Assembly (NCBI RefSeq): GCF_002632825.1
Contig: NZ_NJAJ01000017.1
Span: 38,571-102,570 of the forward strand
DNA: 64,000 nt
Reading direction: 5' to 3'
DNA from: Xenorhabdus stockiae
GTDB lineage: Bacteria; Pseudomonadota; Gammaproteobacteria; Enterobacterales; Enterobacteriaceae
Shown here: positions 9,617 through 19,562 of the stretch, one piece after another
Layout: every line of letters starts with the position of its first letter
Position numbering within the stretch: position 1 is the first letter of the stretch
Notes under the pieces: model-generated
Told to the model about the DNA's origin: nothing
The model's input: only the letters and a program-made list of their open reading frames with translations
The model's database searches: none
Made by a program: the position numbers and the translations under genes

Positions 9617-10468
9617 ATGGTGCTGATGATAGTCAGCGGTCGTTCTGGTTCTGGTAAGTCCGTAGCCCTGCGTGCGCTGGAAGATATGGGGTTCTACTGT
9701 GTGGATAACCTGCCGGTAGTACTACTTCCAGAGCTGGCTAATACACTGGCTGAACGTGATATTTCAGCGGCAGTCAGTATTGATGTACGCAATATGCCGG
9801 AATCCCCAGAAATTTTCGAAGAAGCTCTGACAAAATTACCGGACAGCTTTTCACCACAGCTTCTGTTTCTTGACGCAGATCGTAACACTCTGATCCGTCG
9901 CTACAGTGATACCCGTCGCCTGCATCCACTCTCAAGCAAAAACCTGTCACTGGAAAGTGCCATCGACAAAGAGAGCGATTTGCTGGAACCTCTGCGTTCC
10001 CGGGCAGACCTGATCATTGATACTTCTGAAATGTCAGTTCATGAGCTGGCTGAAATGCTCAGGACGCGTTTATTGGGCAAGCGTGAACGTGAACTGACAA
10101 TGGTATTTGAATCTTTTGGCTTCAAACACGGTATTCCGATTGATGCTGATTATGTTTTCGATGTGCGTTTCCTGCCAAACCCACACTGGGATCCAAAACT
10201 TCGCCCGATGACTGGACTGGATCGCCCGGTTGCTGCGTTTTTGGATCGCCATACCGAAGTACATAACTTTATTTACCAGACCCGCAGTTACCTTGAGCTA
10301 TGGTTACCCATGCTGGAAACCAATAATCGCAGCTACCTGACAGTTGCTATTGGCTGTACCGGTGGTAAACATCGTTCGGTTTACGTAGCAGAACAATTAG
10401 CTGATTACTTCCGTTCCCGTGGTAAGAACGTTCAGTCACGCCACCGTACACTGGAAAAACGTAAGTAA
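9617..10468 (+). CDS. rapZ: RapZ, RNase adapter protein / GlmZ regulator
   Basis: Adapter that binds the small RNAs GlmZ/GlmY, recruits RNase E to GlmZ and so controls GlmS and amino-sugar supply for cell envelope precursors. It has 284 residues, same as E. coli. Walker A GRSGSGKS lies at 8-15. The C-terminal RNA-binding half contains [11 protein letters not shown] and ends in RHRTLEKRK. The start is the ATG at 9617, with GGGGAG 8 bases upstream. An upstream in-frame ATG at 9587 has no family similarity. npr starts 18 bases downstream. Confidence 0.95.
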   Translation: MVLMIVSGRSGSGKSVALRALEDMGFYCVDNLPVVLLPELANTLAERDISAAVSIDVRNMPESPEIFEEALTKLPDSFSPQLLFLDADRNTLIRRYSDTRRLHPLSSKNLSLESAIDKESDLLEPLRSRADLIIDTSEMSVHELAEMLRTRLLGKRERELTMVFESFGFKHGIPIDADYVFDVRFLPNPHWDPKLRPMTGLDRPVAAFLDRHTEVHNFIYQTRSYLELWLPMLETNNRSYLTVAIGCTGGKHRSVYVAEQLADYFRSRGKNVQSRHRTLEKRK

Positions 10469-10486
10469 CCTTATATAGAGCAGGCC

Positions 10487-10759
10487 ATGACAGTCAAACA
10501 GAGACTTGAGATTAAAAACCGACTCGGTATGCATGCGCGGCCTGCCATGAAGCTGCACGACCTCGTGCAGCAGTTTCAGTCTCAGGTCATTTTGCGCAAC
10601 AGCAACAATGTTGAAGCCGAGGCTCACAGCGTCATAGCCATGTTGATGCTCGATTCTGAACAGGGTAGCTACATTGAAGTTGAAGCTACGGGAGTTGATG
10701 AACAACAGGCTTTGTCAGCGATTGTGGCGTTATTCAATTCCGGCTTCGACGAAGAATAA
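10487..10759 (+). CDS. npr: NPr, nitrogen PTS phosphocarrier HPr-like protein
   Basis: HPr-family phosphocarrier of the nitrogen PTS, passing phosphate from EI-Ntr (PtsP) to EIIA-Ntr. It has 90 residues, the usual length. The active histidine is His16 in GMHARPA, and [19 protein letters not shown] sequence ([20 protein letters not shown]) holds the regulatory-site region. Last gene of the rpoN-hpf-ptsN-rapZ-npr group. No strong hairpin terminator is visible after it. Confidence 0.95.
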   Translation: MTVKQRLEIKNRLGMHARPAMKLHDLVQQFQSQVILRNSNNVEAEAHSVIAMLMLDSEQGSYIEVEATGVDEQQALSAIVALFNSGFDEE

Positions 10760-11163
10760 ACTTATACGATTTTGCCTGTTTGTAGCACAGACCCTCTATT
10801 ACACTTTTCTCTATTTTCTCCTTCCTTTCTTATTCAGTTAATAACGCCTGACTCTCTTTATTTTTCTCTTAATACTGCTTTCTAGTCTGTAATAACAGAA
10901 GCAAAAGCCATATTTAAAACCAACAAAAGATAAAATAACCTTCATATATTCCAATTATAAATTTATTAGAAAAGATATATTGAGAAGTTTTGTTAATTAA
11001 ATAAGCTGAACATTCCGACTATTTACAAATAGTCATTAGGTAACAATAAATGTTATCCATCAATAATTTAACTCTATGAAATCAGTTTAGAAAAAACTTA
11101 TCATTAACGGGATTTTATACATAAAGAATTATACGTACAGTTCATAAACTGGAGATTTACTTC
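10760..11163. other. 404-base AT-rich spacer, npr to racemase
   Basis: No gene is visible. The sequence is strongly AT-rich with pyrimidine runs at 10800-10870. It presumably carries the promoter of the racemase gene at 11164, preceded by TGGAGAT as a ribosome site. I could not identify a convincing promoter pair or regulator site. Confidence 0.6.
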
Positions 11164-12396
11164 ATGCGTTTTAATAAGACCACATTAGCTATCTTTCTTG
11201 GATTGACTTTATGTCAGGGAGCAGCTCAGGCGGCACCTGTGCTTTCTTTAGATAATACGCAGGCAGAACGTGTCGCTGTTAACAACAATGCCTGGGTAGA
11301 AATCAACACCACCACTTTCGAAAACAATATCCAAACACTGAAAGAAACCCTGAACAAAGACACCAAAATATGTGCAATTCTGAAAGGTGATGCTTATGGT
11401 TATGGTCTCGGTTTGCTGATGCCGTCAATCATTAAAACCGGAGTACCTTGTGTTGGGATCACCAGTAATGAAGAAGCCCGTATCGTGCGTGATAGTGGTT
11501 TTACCGGCCAGCTGGTACGCGTCCGTGCAGCAATGGCAGATGAAATTGAAAGCACGCTGAGCTATGACATGGAAGAGATGGTTGGCGATCTGGAAAGCGC
11601 TAAAGCTATTGATGCCATAGCTAAAAAACATGGTAAAGAGATCCGTGTTCATTTAGCGCTGAACACCGGTTTAATGAGCCGTAATGGGCTGGAAATGAAA
11701 ACCGAACAGGGCAAACAGGAAGCACTGCAAATTGCTAAGCTGCCTAACCTGAAATTGGTTGGCATCATGAGCCACCATGCTCTCACTGACCTGAATGTGA
11801 TCCGCGAAAGTATCAAAAACTTCAACGAACAAACTGCCTGGTTGATTAAAGAAGCAAACCTGAAAAGAGACGAAATCACTCTGCATGCATCCAGCTCTTT
11901 TGCATCACTGAGCTTACCTGAAGCCCAGTTTGATATGGCTCGCGTTGGCAGCGCATTGTACGGCATCTTACAAGACAGCCATCCAGAGTTCAAACCTCTG
12001 ATTCAGGTAAAAACCCGTGTTGCTTCTGTTAAACCATACCCTAAAGGCAATGGTGTCAGCTACGACAACACTCATATCCTGAAACGTGATTCTATCCTTG
12101 CTAACCTGCCAGTCGGTTTCTCTGATGGTTTCAGCACTGCTCTGTCAAACAAAGCCTATGTTCTGATTAACGGTCATCGTGCACCGGTTGTCGGTCGCGT
12201 TTCCATGAATACCGCTATGATTGATGTGACTGATCTGCCTGAAGTTAAGAGTGGCGATGAAGTTGTGATTTTGGGTAAACAAGGTAACGAAGAAATTACT
12301 CAGGCTGATATTCAAAAATGGAGCGGCATGCACATTGTTGAACTGACCTCAATCTTTGGCGAAACCAACCCGAAGATCACCGTTACAGGCCAATAA
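11164..12396 (+). CDS. Periplasmic broad-specificity amino acid racemase (Bsr/Alr-like)
   Basis: Alanine racemase-fold enzyme of 410 residues with a signal peptide (cleavage expected after residue 23, QAAQA). It is therefore secreted to the periplasm, unlike the biosynthetic Alr/DadX. The PLP lysine is Lys74 in AILKGDAYGYG. The opposite-face catalytic tyrosine is Tyr300 in GVSYDNT. Arg119, Arg173 and Asn174 match positions I recall as a footprint of the Vibrio BsrV class of racemases that act on non-beta-branched amino acids. The probable role is making non-canonical D-amino acids that modulate peptidoglycan. It is monocistronic, with a hairpin terminator downstream. Substrate range is inferred. 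Confidence 0.88.
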   Translation: MRFNKTTLAIFLGLTLCQGAAQAAPVLSLDNTQAERVAVNNNAWVEINTTTFENNIQTLKETLNKDTKICAILKGDAYGYGLGLLMPSIIKTGVPCVGITSNEEARIVRDSGFTGQLVRVRAAMADEIESTLSYDMEEMVGDLESAKAIDAIAKKHGKEIRVHLALNTGLMSRNGLEMKTEQGKQEALQIAKLPNLKLVGIMSHHALTDLNVIRESIKNFNEQTAWLIKEANLKRDEITLHASSSFASLSLPEAQFDMARVGSALYGILQDSHPEFKPLIQVKTRVASVKPYPKGNGVSYDNTHILKRDSILANLPVGFSDGFSTALSNKAYVLINGHRAPVVGRVSMNTAMIDVTDLPEVKSGDEVVILGKQGNEEITQADIQKWSGMHIVELTSIFGETNPKITVTGQ

Positions 12397-12517
12397 TTTA
12401 TAACCTGTCATAATATCTGGCTGAACCTTGTTTCATTAGCAGCACCAAACAGTTCGTGATCATGATCTCTTTATTTTCATGACAGAACAGCCTAATATCA
12501 CTTTAATCACATTGAAA

Positions 12518-12556
12518 ATAACACCCCCCTCCTTGCGTTGCGGGGTGTTATTTTGT
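12518..12556 (+). terminator. Rho-independent terminator after racemase gene
   Basis: Ten-base inverted repeat ATAACACCCC (12518-12527) and GGGGTGTTAT (12542-12551) with a 14-base loop, followed by TTTTGT. It ends about 25 bases before the rnk start, so it could also act in the rnk leader. Confidence 0.72.
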
Positions 12557-12580
12557 ATTGAGCCTAATTTGGAGCGTGGT

Positions 12581-12991
12581 ATGAAAAAACCAAATATCAT
12601 TATTAATGAATTAGATGCAGAACGTTTAGATTCTCTGTTGGAACAAGCCGCATTTGCCAATACCAGTATCGCAGATGCACTGAACGATGAACTGGACAGA
12701 GCGGAAATCTTACCACCAGCAGAAATCCCAGCAGATATTGTTACTATGAACAGTGAAATTAAATTCATTGATTTTAGCAATAATGAAGAGCGTATCCGTA
12801 CTCTCGTTTATCCGGCATCGCTACAGGACAGCACAAAACAGCTATCCGTCATGGCACCTTTAGGCGCTGCGCTTTTAGGTCTGAAAGTCAATGATGAGAT
12901 TACGTGGGAATTGCCGAACGGTGAAAAAACACGGATAAAAGTATTAGAAATACTTTATCAACCCGAAGCAGCAGGCGAATACCACCGTTAA
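12581..12991 (+). CDS. rnk: Rnk, nucleoside diphosphate kinase regulator
   Basis: GreA/GreB-type C-terminal-domain protein of 136 residues, same as E. coli Rnk. The family is related to transcription elongation factors and binds RNA polymerase. It was named for restoring nucleoside diphosphate kinase levels in mutants. Conserved parts are [37 protein letters not shown] and [17 protein letters not shown]. The start is the ATG at 12581 with GGAG 6 bases upstream. A longer upstream frame crosses the racemase terminator and is rejected. It converges with pmbA. Confidence 0.93.
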   Translation: MKKPNIIINELDAERLDSLLEQAAFANTSIADALNDELDRAEILPPAEIPADIVTMNSEIKFIDFSNNEERIRTLVYPASLQDSTKQLSVMAPLGAALLGLKVNDEITWELPNGEKTRIKVLEILYQPEAAGEYHR

Positions 12992-12994
12992 CTC

Positions 12995-13026
12995 ACAGCC
13001 AGCCCAGTAGACCAGACTGGCTGTTG
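12995..13026. terminator. Possible terminator between convergent rnk and pmbA
   Basis: Inverted repeat ACAGCCAG (12995-13002) and CTGGCTGT (13017-13024), 14-base loop, located between the ends of rnk and pmbA. The following TGTTGATT is only weakly T-rich. Confidence 0.5.
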
Positions 13027-13041
13027 TTGATTGAGTATCCC

Positions 13042-14388
13042 TTATTGACCGGCGATACTCATTTCCGGCAACAGAACTGAACCACACTGAATGTTACTGC
13101 GTGTTTCGATATCATTACCGATTGTTACCATATTTGCCCACATATCTTTCAGATTGCCTGCAATGGTTATCTCACTGACGGGATACTGAATTTCGCCATT
13201 TTCGACCCAAAAACCGGCCGCGCCACGAGAGTAATCTCCTGTTATTGCGCTGACACCCTGTCCCATCAGTTCCGTCACTACCAGACCCGTGCCCATTTCC
13301 CGCAACAGCCCATCAAAACCCAGCCCCTGACCTTCGATACGCCAGTTATGAATTCCACCTGCATGACCGGTACTTGTCAGACCCAGTTTACGAGCAGAGT
13401 ATGACGTCATCAGCCATGACTGTAATACACCGTCTTTAATAATCTCACGAGGCAGTGTACGTACGCCTTCGCTGTCAAAAGGTGTTGAAGCCAGACCTCT
13501 CAACAAATGAGGCTGCTCCTCAATTGTCAGCCACGAAGGCAGGATTTGTTTACCCAGACTGTCCAACAGAAAGGAGGATTTACGATAGATGCTGCTGCCA
13601 CTAATCGCTCCGACCAAATGACCAAACAGACCGGTCGCCACTTCTGCGGAAAAAATCACCGGTGCTTTCATCGTCGAAAGCTTACGCGCCCCTAAGCGAG
13701 ACAATGTACGTTGCGCGCTCTCCTGACCAACCCACTCTGGTGACTGTAATTCATCAAAACGACGGTTCACGGTATAGGCATAATCGCGTTCCATATTGCC
13801 GTCTTGTTCTGCAATTACACAGCTAGATGTGGAATAGCGGCTTGAGCAGTAACTCTGCAACATACCATGACTATTACCAAAGACGCGGATGCCATAGTGA
13901 GCATTAAAACTGCCGCCTTCGGTATTAGTAATACGTTGATCGGCCTGTAGTGCCGCCTGTTCCGCGCGGGCTGCCAGTTCAATCGCCTTATCAGCATCCA
14001 AATCAGCTGTGTGGAACAAATCCAGATCAGGCGCTTCAAACGCTAATAATTCTTTATCTGCCGGGCCAGCACAAGGATCTGGCGAAGTATAACGAGCAAT
14101 ATCAATAGCCGCCTGCACCGTACGCGCAATAGCCTCCGGGCTTAAATCGGTAGATGATGCGCTGCCTTTGCGCTGCTGATTATAAACAGTGATGCCTAAT
14201 GCGCCATCACTGTTAAATTCTACATTTTCGACTTCACTGAAACGGGTACTGACGCTGATCCCCGTTGTTTTATTGACTGCGACTTCCGCAGCATCGCAAC
14301 CTGCTTTCGCTAATTCCAGAGCGTGGGAAACAGCCTCTTCCAATTGCTTACGCTGCTCCGTAATTTGTTGATTGGTAACTATCATCAA
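13042..14388 (-). CDS. pmbA: PmbA/TldE, subunit of the TldD/TldE metalloprotease
   Basis: Partner of TldD in the heterodimeric metalloprotease that matures microcin B17 and cleaves the CcdA antitoxin in E. coli. It has 448 residues (E. coli 450). The sequence is near-identical in blocks such as [51 protein letters not shown] and [33 protein letters not shown]. As in other TldE subunits it has no HExxxH metal motif, which resides in TldD (encoded at 17251-18696 here). It is divergent from darP. The second ATG at 14385 is an equally good start. Confidence 0.96.
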   Translation of the reverse strand: MMIVTNQQITEQRKQLEEAVSHALELAKAGCDAAEVAVNKTTGISVSTRFSEVENVEFNSDGALGITVYNQQRKGSASSTDLSPEAIARTVQAAIDIARYTSPDPCAGPADKELLAFEAPDLDLFHTADLDADKAIELAARAEQAALQADQRITNTEGGSFNAHYGIRVFGNSHGMLQSYCSSRYSTSSCVIAEQDGNMERDYAYTVNRRFDELQSPEWVGQESAQRTLSRLGARKLSTMKAPVIFSAEVATGLFGHLVGAISGSSIYRKSSFLLDSLGKQILPSWLTIEEQPHLLRGLASTPFDSEGVRTLPREIIKDGVLQSWLMTSYSARKLGLTSTGHAGGIHNWRIEGQGLGFDGLLREMGTGLVVTELMGQGVSAITGDYSRGAAGFWVENGEIQYPVSEITIAGNLKDMWANMVTIGNDIETRSNIQCGSVLLPEMSIAGQ

Positions 14389-14584
14389 TTAACCATAACC
14401 ATTTAAATTAAAAGGGAATTTACCAGGGAAAGTGCTATATTCCGGCTTTCAGTATTAATGCCGAGTGGTAATCAGGCAATTTTCCCAGTTACAATAGACA
14501 ATATTAGAAGATGTTAACACCCACCGGGAAATTGGTCATGTTCCAAAGTGCACCTTATCCGGCCTTTTTAGAAGGAAAACAATT

Positions 14585-15121
14585 ATGGCAAAGCAGCCTG
14601 AAGATTGGCTCGACAATTATCCTGCTGAAGAGGAAGAAGAAGAGATAATCTGGGTCAGTAAAAGTGAAATCAAGCGGGATGCGGAAGAGCTTAAAAAGCT
14701 GGGAGCTGAACTGGTTGAACTGAGCAAAAGCGAACTGGAACGCATCCCGTTGGATGAAGATTTACTGGCCGCGATTGAGCTGGCACAGAGAATCAAACGT
14801 GAAGGCCGTCGTCGTCAGTTACAATTGATAGGCAAACTATTACGTGCCCGCGATCCAGAGCCAATTACTATCGCATTGGATAAACTGAAAAACCGGCATA
14901 ACCAGCAGGTTGTGATCCTGCACAAATTGGAAGAACTTCGGGATAAATTACTGGAAAGTGACAACGCGCTTGAAGAAGTTGTGACACTCTATCCGCATAC
15001 AGATCGCCAGCAACTACGGACGCTGGTGCGTAATGCCAAAAAAGAGAAAGCAGCGAACAAACCACCAAAATCCTACCGGCAGATCTTTCAGTATCTGAAA
15101 GAATTATCTGGAACAGTATGA
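14585..15121 (+). CDS. darP: DarP (YjgA), 50S ribosome assembly factor
   Basis: Dual-action ribosomal maturation protein that associates with late 50S precursors. It has 178 residues (E. coli 183) and is highly charged and mostly helical. An acidic N-terminus ([28 protein letters not shown]) is followed by ALELAQRIK-like and [16 protein letters not shown] segments that identify the family. It is adjacent and divergent to pmbA, the standard enterobacterial arrangement. AAGGAAAAC precedes the ATG. A strong palindromic terminator follows the stop. Confidence 0.95.
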   Translation: MAKQPEDWLDNYPAEEEEEEIIWVSKSEIKRDAEELKKLGAELVELSKSELERIPLDEDLLAAIELAQRIKREGRRRQLQLIGKLLRARDPEPITIALDKLKNRHNQQVVILHKLEELRDKLLESDNALEEVVTLYPHTDRQQLRTLVRNAKKEKAANKPPKSYRQIFQYLKELSGTV

Positions 15122-15130
15122 TATTCAGAT

Positions 15131-15172
15131 CGCCATTTCTTTAAGAAATGGCGGTAACTTTCTTTTCTCTTA
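15131..15172 (+). terminator. Rho-independent terminator after darP
   Basis: Perfect 11-base arms CGCCATTTCTT (15131-15141) and AAGAAATGGCG (15143-15153) around a single T, followed by a T-rich tract TTTCTTTTCTCTT. Confidence 0.75.
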
Positions 15173-15301
15173 TCCCGTATCCCGCCATCATATTAAAACT
15201 GCTTAATTTAACACTTCCGGTTAAATATTACGAAAATGTAACAAAAATGAGATAACCTTAATTGTTTTTCATTATCTGAACTTGCATAAAGGATATTTCA
15301 C

Positions 15302-16255
15302 ATGCCTCTCGTTGTTATTCCAGATGATTATCAAGCTGCAACAAAACAGATTCAGGCTTTATATCAAAACCGTGATTTTGACGTTGTCAGCCTCGGTGCA
15401 GTGGATCGCGACCCGAAAGCCAGTGAGTTACTCTCTAAGGCTGATGCACTGATCTTGATCCGTGAAAGAACAATTATTGATGAGCAGTTCTTATCTAAAA
15501 CCCCCAACTTAAAACTGATCAGCCAAACAGGAAAGGTGGCTTACAATATCGATCTGGATTTATGTAAACAGAAGGGCATTGCTGTCGTAGAGGGTGCCGG
15601 TTCTCCTGTTGCCGCAGCCGAGTTAACTTGGTTGTTAATTCAAAGTTCCATCCGCAAATTCGTCGCTTTAGTGGAGTCGATGAAAAAAGGTCAGTGGCAA
15701 ACTGAACTGGGCGATACCGTCGCTGAAAAAACCCTTGGTATTCTCGGGTATGGAAATATTGGTCAACGGGTTGCCAGATATGCACGTGCATTTGATATGA
15801 AGGTTCAGGTGTGGGGTTCAGAACGCTCACAGGAAAAAGCCCGTCAGGACGGTCTGATTGTTCCTCAATCACGTGAAGATTTTTTTAAAACATCGGATGT
15901 TATTACCCTGCATCAGCGTCTGGTTAAAGAGACGACAGGTAATGTCACATTGGCTGATCTGACTCATATGAAAAACAGTGCGGTATTAGTCAATACAGCA
16001 AGATCAGCGCTGATAGAAGCCGGTGCTCTTGAGAAAGCACTTGATCTGGGTACGCCGGGTTTTGCTGCATTGGATGTTTTTGATGTTGAACCGATTTGGG
16101 ATGCCAGCCACACTTTATTAAAACGAGACAATGTCCTGTGTAGTCCGCACATAGGTTATGTCACAACAAGCTGCTACGACATCTATTTTGACAGTGCATT
16201 TAAGAATGTTGAGCGTTATTTTTCTGGCGATGAAAGCCATGTTGTAAATAAATAA
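15302..16255 (+). CDS. D-2-hydroxyacid dehydrogenase family protein
   Basis: NAD(P)-dependent D-isomer-specific 2-hydroxyacid dehydrogenase of 317 residues. The Rossmann motif LGILGYGNIGQRV lies at about 145-157. The catalytic triad is visible as Arg234 (NTARSALIEAG), Glu263 (DVFDVEP) and His283 (SPHIGYV). The substrate cannot be read from the sequence. The family includes SerA-like, glyoxylate/hydroxypyruvate and formate-type members, and without an ACT domain this is not a full SerA. It is monocistronic, with a 180-base AT-rich promoter region after the darP terminator. Confidence 0.9.
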   Translation: MPLVVIPDDYQAATKQIQALYQNRDFDVVSLGAVDRDPKASELLSKADALILIRERTIIDEQFLSKTPNLKLISQTGKVAYNIDLDLCKQKGIAVVEGAGSPVAAAELTWLLIQSSIRKFVALVESMKKGQWQTELGDTVAEKTLGILGYGNIGQRVARYARAFDMKVQVWGSERSQEKARQDGLIVPQSREDFFKTSDVITLHQRLVKETTGNVTLADLTHMKNSAVLVNTARSALIEAGALEKALDLGTPGFAALDVFDVEPIWDASHTLLKRDNVLCSPHIGYVTTSCYDIYFDSAFKNVERYFSGDESHVVNK

Positions 16256-16308
16256 CCGCTGGTTCTATATAGAAATACCGCCACATTTCAGCCAATGTAG
16301 CGGTGTAA

Positions 16309-16450
16309 TATACACAATGGATTTCAAGATGCGTCGCGGCGGCAAGGGAGTTCATCCCCAGGAGCATAGATAACCGTATCTTTATAAAAACAGTGACCGG
16401 GGTGAACGAGCGCAGCCAACAAAGAGGCAACTTGAAAGACGAAGTGTATA
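16309..16450 (+). repeat. ERIC repeat with about 16 extra bases
   Basis: Same element as at 8798-8923, bounded by TATACAC and GTGTATA. It carries an extra AT-rich stretch (around CGTATCTTTATAAAAACAG, 16374-16392) at the centre, making it 142 bp. It lies between the dehydrogenase and the convergent barstar gene. Confidence 0.9.
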
Positions 16451-16462
16451 AGAAGGGAAAAG

Positions 16463-16732
16463 TTAATTCATCACATCAAACTTTAGTTCCCCTTCCAGCT
16501 CTTCTTCGGCTTCCTCAAATAAAAGCACCAGCGCGGCAAACTGTGGTTTTTTCTGCACATCCAGATGGATAAAGGTAATATCAACAGGCAACTCAATTTC
16601 ACTGGTTACCACATCCCAGAGCGCATCCAAATTAGCGCCAAAATCATCGCTAAGATCGAAACGTTCCCTGAACTGATTATAAAAAGTGGTTAAATCAGGG
16701 ATATGGTTAAAATCGAATTCCACTTTTTTCAT
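16463..16732 (-). CDS. yhcO: Barstar-family ribonuclease inhibitor (YhcO-like)
   Basis: Cytoplasmic inhibitor of a barnase-type RNase, 89 residues. The barnase-binding helix NLDALWD (34-40) is identical in pattern to barstar, with Asp36 and Asp40 at the positions of barstar Asp35 and Asp39. The C-terminal half has LVLLFEEAEEELEGELKF, shared with E. coli YhcO. The start is the ATG at 16732. An upstream frame extension overlaps the barnase gene and is not supported. It starts 4 bases after the barnase stop, so RNase and inhibitor are coupled. Confidence 0.93.
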   Translation of the reverse strand: MKKVEFDFNHIPDLTTFYNQFRERFDLSDDFGANLDALWDVVTSEIELPVDITFIHLDVQKKPQFAALVLLFEEAEEELEGELKFDVMN

Positions 16733-16736
16733 ATTA

Positions 16737-17207
16737 TCATTCCAGCCTTGTGAAATGGTTATAATGATCAAGCGTCAGATAGATCAGCCCATCGTTAGAA
16801 TAAAGTAATCGGTCACTGCCCCGACGCCCACAGTTATAATTCACATCTGCTTCAAACCACTGGCGTCCGGCCTCATCTGGCAGTTTATGCTCACGGTTAG
16901 TGAACCTGTCCCCACCAATGGCTTTTCCCGGTACGGCTTCACATAAATTACCTTTACGCGGTTCCCAGCCAAGACGACGGGCATGTTTCTTCGTAATGTA
17001 ATAATCAGGTAATTTGTGATGCTGTTTCAGATAATTCGCAACCCGATGCTGTTCAGTCAGAACATCAATATGCGGAGTGGCTGTCTCTTCTGCTACCACC
17101 GTATTTTTCGGTGTTTTCCCGCTACCAGATAACCCCGTGTCTTTCAAAAAGACAATAGAGATAACCGCCAGAAGCAGAAATACACCTGCCAGTGCGCTCT
17201 TTTTCAT
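16737..17207 (-). CDS. Barnase-family guanyl-preferring ribonuclease
   Basis: Ribonuclease of the N1/T1 barnase family, 156 residues. A hydrophobic segment at 6-21 is a signal peptide or membrane anchor, followed by a linker, and the RNase domain covers about 48-156. Aligned by eye to barnase, the catalytic set is complete: Glu119 (base), Arg129, Arg133 and His148 (acid) for barnase E73, R83, R87 and H102, plus Lys73 for K27. GKAIGGDRFTNREHKLP and RLLYSNDGLIYLTLDHY are diagnostic. It is followed immediately by its barstar. Likely exported, so use in nutrition or competition is plausible but not shown. Confidence 0.92.
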   Translation of the reverse strand: MKKSALAGVFLLLAVISIVFLKDTGLSGSGKTPKNTVVAEETATPHIDVLTEQHRVANYLKQHHKLPDYYITKKHARRLGWEPRKGNLCEAVPGKAIGGDRFTNREHKLPDEAGRQWFEADVNYNCGRRGSDRLLYSNDGLIYLTLDHYNHFTRLE

Positions 17208-17250
17208 AATGACCTCTTGCACTTAATGGATCAAATCACGCCAAAAAGTG

Positions 17251-18696
17251 TCAAGCTGTTCCGCCTACGGTCAGGTTATCCAGTTTCAATGTAGGCTGCC
17301 CAACTCCCACGGGAACACTTTGACCCTCTTTACCACATACACCAACACCTTTATCAAGGGCTAAATCATTACCTACCATGGAAATCTGCTGCATTGCCTC
17401 AATACCTGAGCCAATCAGAGTTGCTCCTTTTACCGGTTTGGTGATCCTACCGTTCTCAATCAAATACGCTTCTGATGTCGAGAAGACAAACTTACCTGAC
17501 GTGATATCCACCTGACCACCACCAAAATTCGGTGCATACAGGCCACGATCAACACTGGCAATAATTTCTTCTGGTGTAGAGTTACCCGCCAGCATGTAGG
17601 TGTTAGTCATTCGTGGCATAGGCAAATGGGCATAAGATTCACGACGACCGTTCCCTGTCGGAGCAACACCCATCAAACGCGCATTCAGTTTGTCCTGCAT
17701 GTAACCTTTTAAAATGCCATTCTCAATCAGAACATTGTATTGTCCCGGAACCCCTTCATCATCAATAGATAATGAACCCCGACGGCCTTCAATCGTGCCA
17801 TCATCAACCACAGTACATAGCTCAGAAGCAACTTTCTGCCCAATCTGGCCAGAGAAAACAGATGTGCCACGGCGGTTAAAATCACCTTCCAGACCATGAC
17901 CAACGGCTTCATGCAGTAAAACACCCGGCCAACCTGCGCCCAGTACAATCGGCATCGCTCCCGCCGGAGCAGCAACTGCTGAAAGATTCACTAATGCCAT
18001 ACGAACAGCTTCACGGGCAAATTGTTCTGCCAGCGTCTGCCCGTCAGTGTCTTGCAGGAAATATTCATAACCATAGCGGGCACCGCCGCCACTGGAACCA
18101 CGCTCGCGTTTGCCGTCTTCTTCGACCAATACACTGACAGAAAGACGTACCAGCGGGCGGATATCAGCGGCTAATGTGCCATCCGTCGCAGCAACCAGTA
18201 CCTGCTCATAAACACCACTCAGGCTGGCATTAACTTCCTGTACTCTTTGGTCTTCCGCACGGGCAATTTTATCAACATGGTGCAGCAAGGCGATTTTCTC
18301 TTCCCTGCTCATACTTTGCAGCGGATCCACTGCCGGATACAAAACGTTATGTGTCACTGCTCCCAGTGTATGGGCAGTGCCATTTCCTATTTCTCTCACA
18401 ATGCTGCGCGCTGCCTGTGCACTTTGCTGCAAGGCATTCAGAGTGATCTGATCAGCATAGGCAAAACCGGTTTTCTCGCCGCTAACAGCCCGAACACCTA
18501 CTCCCTGATCAATATTATAGGATCCATCTTTGATGATACGATCTTCCAATACCCACGTTTCGTGGTAGCTAGACTGGAAATAGAGATCAGCATAATCAAG
18601 GCGGCGTTCTGCCAATTGCCCTAATACGGAAAACAAGTCGTTATGATTCAGGCCATTGTCAGTCAGTAAATGTTCACTGACATAAGTTAAACTCAT
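17251..18696 (-). CDS. tldD: TldD, catalytic subunit of TldD/TldE metalloprotease
   Basis: Zinc-dependent peptidase subunit that works with PmbA/TldE (13042-14388). It has 481 residues, the E. coli length. The HExxxH metal motif is HEAVGH at 262-267, in [20 protein letters not shown]. The C-terminal [24 protein letters not shown] is the other conserved block. The gene starts 6 bases after the end of the nitrilase-family gene upstream, so it is in the yhdP-nit-tldD operon. Confidence 0.96.
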   Translation of the reverse strand: MSLTYVSEHLLTDNGLNHNDLFSVLGQLAERRLDYADLYFQSSYHETWVLEDRIIKDGSYNIDQGVGVRAVSGEKTGFAYADQITLNALQQSAQAARSIVREIGNGTAHTLGAVTHNVLYPAVDPLQSMSREEKIALLHHVDKIARAEDQRVQEVNASLSGVYEQVLVAATDGTLAADIRPLVRLSVSVLVEEDGKRERGSSGGGARYGYEYFLQDTDGQTLAEQFAREAVRMALVNLSAVAAPAGAMPIVLGAGWPGVLLHEAVGHGLEGDFNRRGTSVFSGQIGQKVASELCTVVDDGTIEGRRGSLSIDDEGVPGQYNVLIENGILKGYMQDKLNARLMGVAPTGNGRRESYAHLPMPRMTNTYMLAGNSTPEEIIASVDRGLYAPNFGGGQVDITSGKFVFSTSEAYLIENGRITKPVKGATLIGSGIEAMQQISMVGNDLALDKGVGVCGKEGQSVPVGVGQPTLKLDNLTVGGTA

Positions 18697-18701
18697 AGTG
18701 T

Positions 18702-19562
18702 TTACTCTTTATCTAAATTTGTATTCTTTTTTATCAAAGAAGTCAGTTGCGGACGGAAGCGATTATGTTTCACCACTCTGATTTGTTCACGCATGTGAGT
18801 CAGGCTATCCCGCCGGATATTGAGCTGGAGTGCACAGACACTCAGAGGATTTTTCTTAATGATTTCCCCCCAGCCACTCACTGCCATTGAATGCCCCCAC
18901 GTTCTACGGGTGCCGTGCACACCGACCTGTGCAGGAGCCAGTATAATACATTGATTCTCAATTGCGCGGGCACGCAAAAGAGGCTCCCAGTGCGCTTTAC
19001 CTGTCAGTCTGGTGAAAGCGGCTGGTACAGAAATCAGTTCAGCGCCCTGTTCCCGCAATGCCTGAAACAGGCCGGGAAAACGCAGATCATAACAGATAGT
19101 CATTCCCAGACGACCGACAGGTGTATCAACAACCGTAATGTGTTCACCACGCTGATAAATGGAAGATTCGTTATAAGAACCGTGCTCATCCTTGATATTG
19201 ACATCAAACATGTGGATCTTGTCATAGCGGGCGCGGATTTCACCCTGATCATCAAATAATAAGCTACTGCTGGTAATACGACTCGGATCTTCCCGACTGA
19301 TCATCGGAATTGAACCAATCAGTAACCAGATACCATAATGCTGTGCAAGTTCACGCACAGCCTGCTGTAAGGGGCCTGTTCCCTGTTCTTCTGCATGTTC
19401 GCGATAAGCATCAGCATCTGCAAACAGCAAGGCATTCTCCGGGGTCAGAACCAGCTTTACAGTTTTAGGCAATTGCTTAATCTGCTGTTCAATTTGCGCT
19501 AAATTATGTTTGATGTTTGTACCACTGCATAATTGTAAGAGTGCAACATTGACGTTTCTCAT
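18702..19562 (-). CDS. Nitrilase-superfamily amidase (carbon-nitrogen hydrolase)
   Basis: Carbon-nitrogen hydrolase of 286 residues with the full catalytic triad: Glu42 (TPENALLF), Lys115 (YDKIHMFDV) and Cys157 (ICYDLRFPG). The KIHMFDVNI and CYDLRFPGL forms are those of the Nit1/NitFhit-like branch, whose studied members hydrolyse deaminated glutathione. That activity is a family-based guess here. Its ATG overlaps the yhdP stop by 4 bases (ATGA) and tldD follows after 5 bases. E. coli lacks a gene at this point; Yersinia-like genomes have one. Confidence 0.9.
   Translation of the reverse strand: MRNVNVALLQLCSGTNIKHNLAQIEQQIKQLPKTVKLVLTPENALLFADADAYREHAEEQGTGPLQQAVRELAQHYGIWLLIGSIPMISREDPSRITSSSLLFDDQGEIRARYDKIHMFDVNIKDEHGSYNESSIYQRGEHITVVDTPVGRLGMTICYDLRFPGLFQALREQGAELISVPAAFTRLTGKAHWEPLLRARAIENQCIILAPAQVGVHGTRRTWGHSMAVSGWGEIIKKNPLSVCALQLNIRRDSLTHMREQIRVVKHNRFRPQLTSLIKKNTNLDKE

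Noticed and set aside
12479..12580. N-terminal extension of Rnk
   Set aside because: The extension reads through the racemase terminator hairpin, and a good ribosome site supports the start at 12581.
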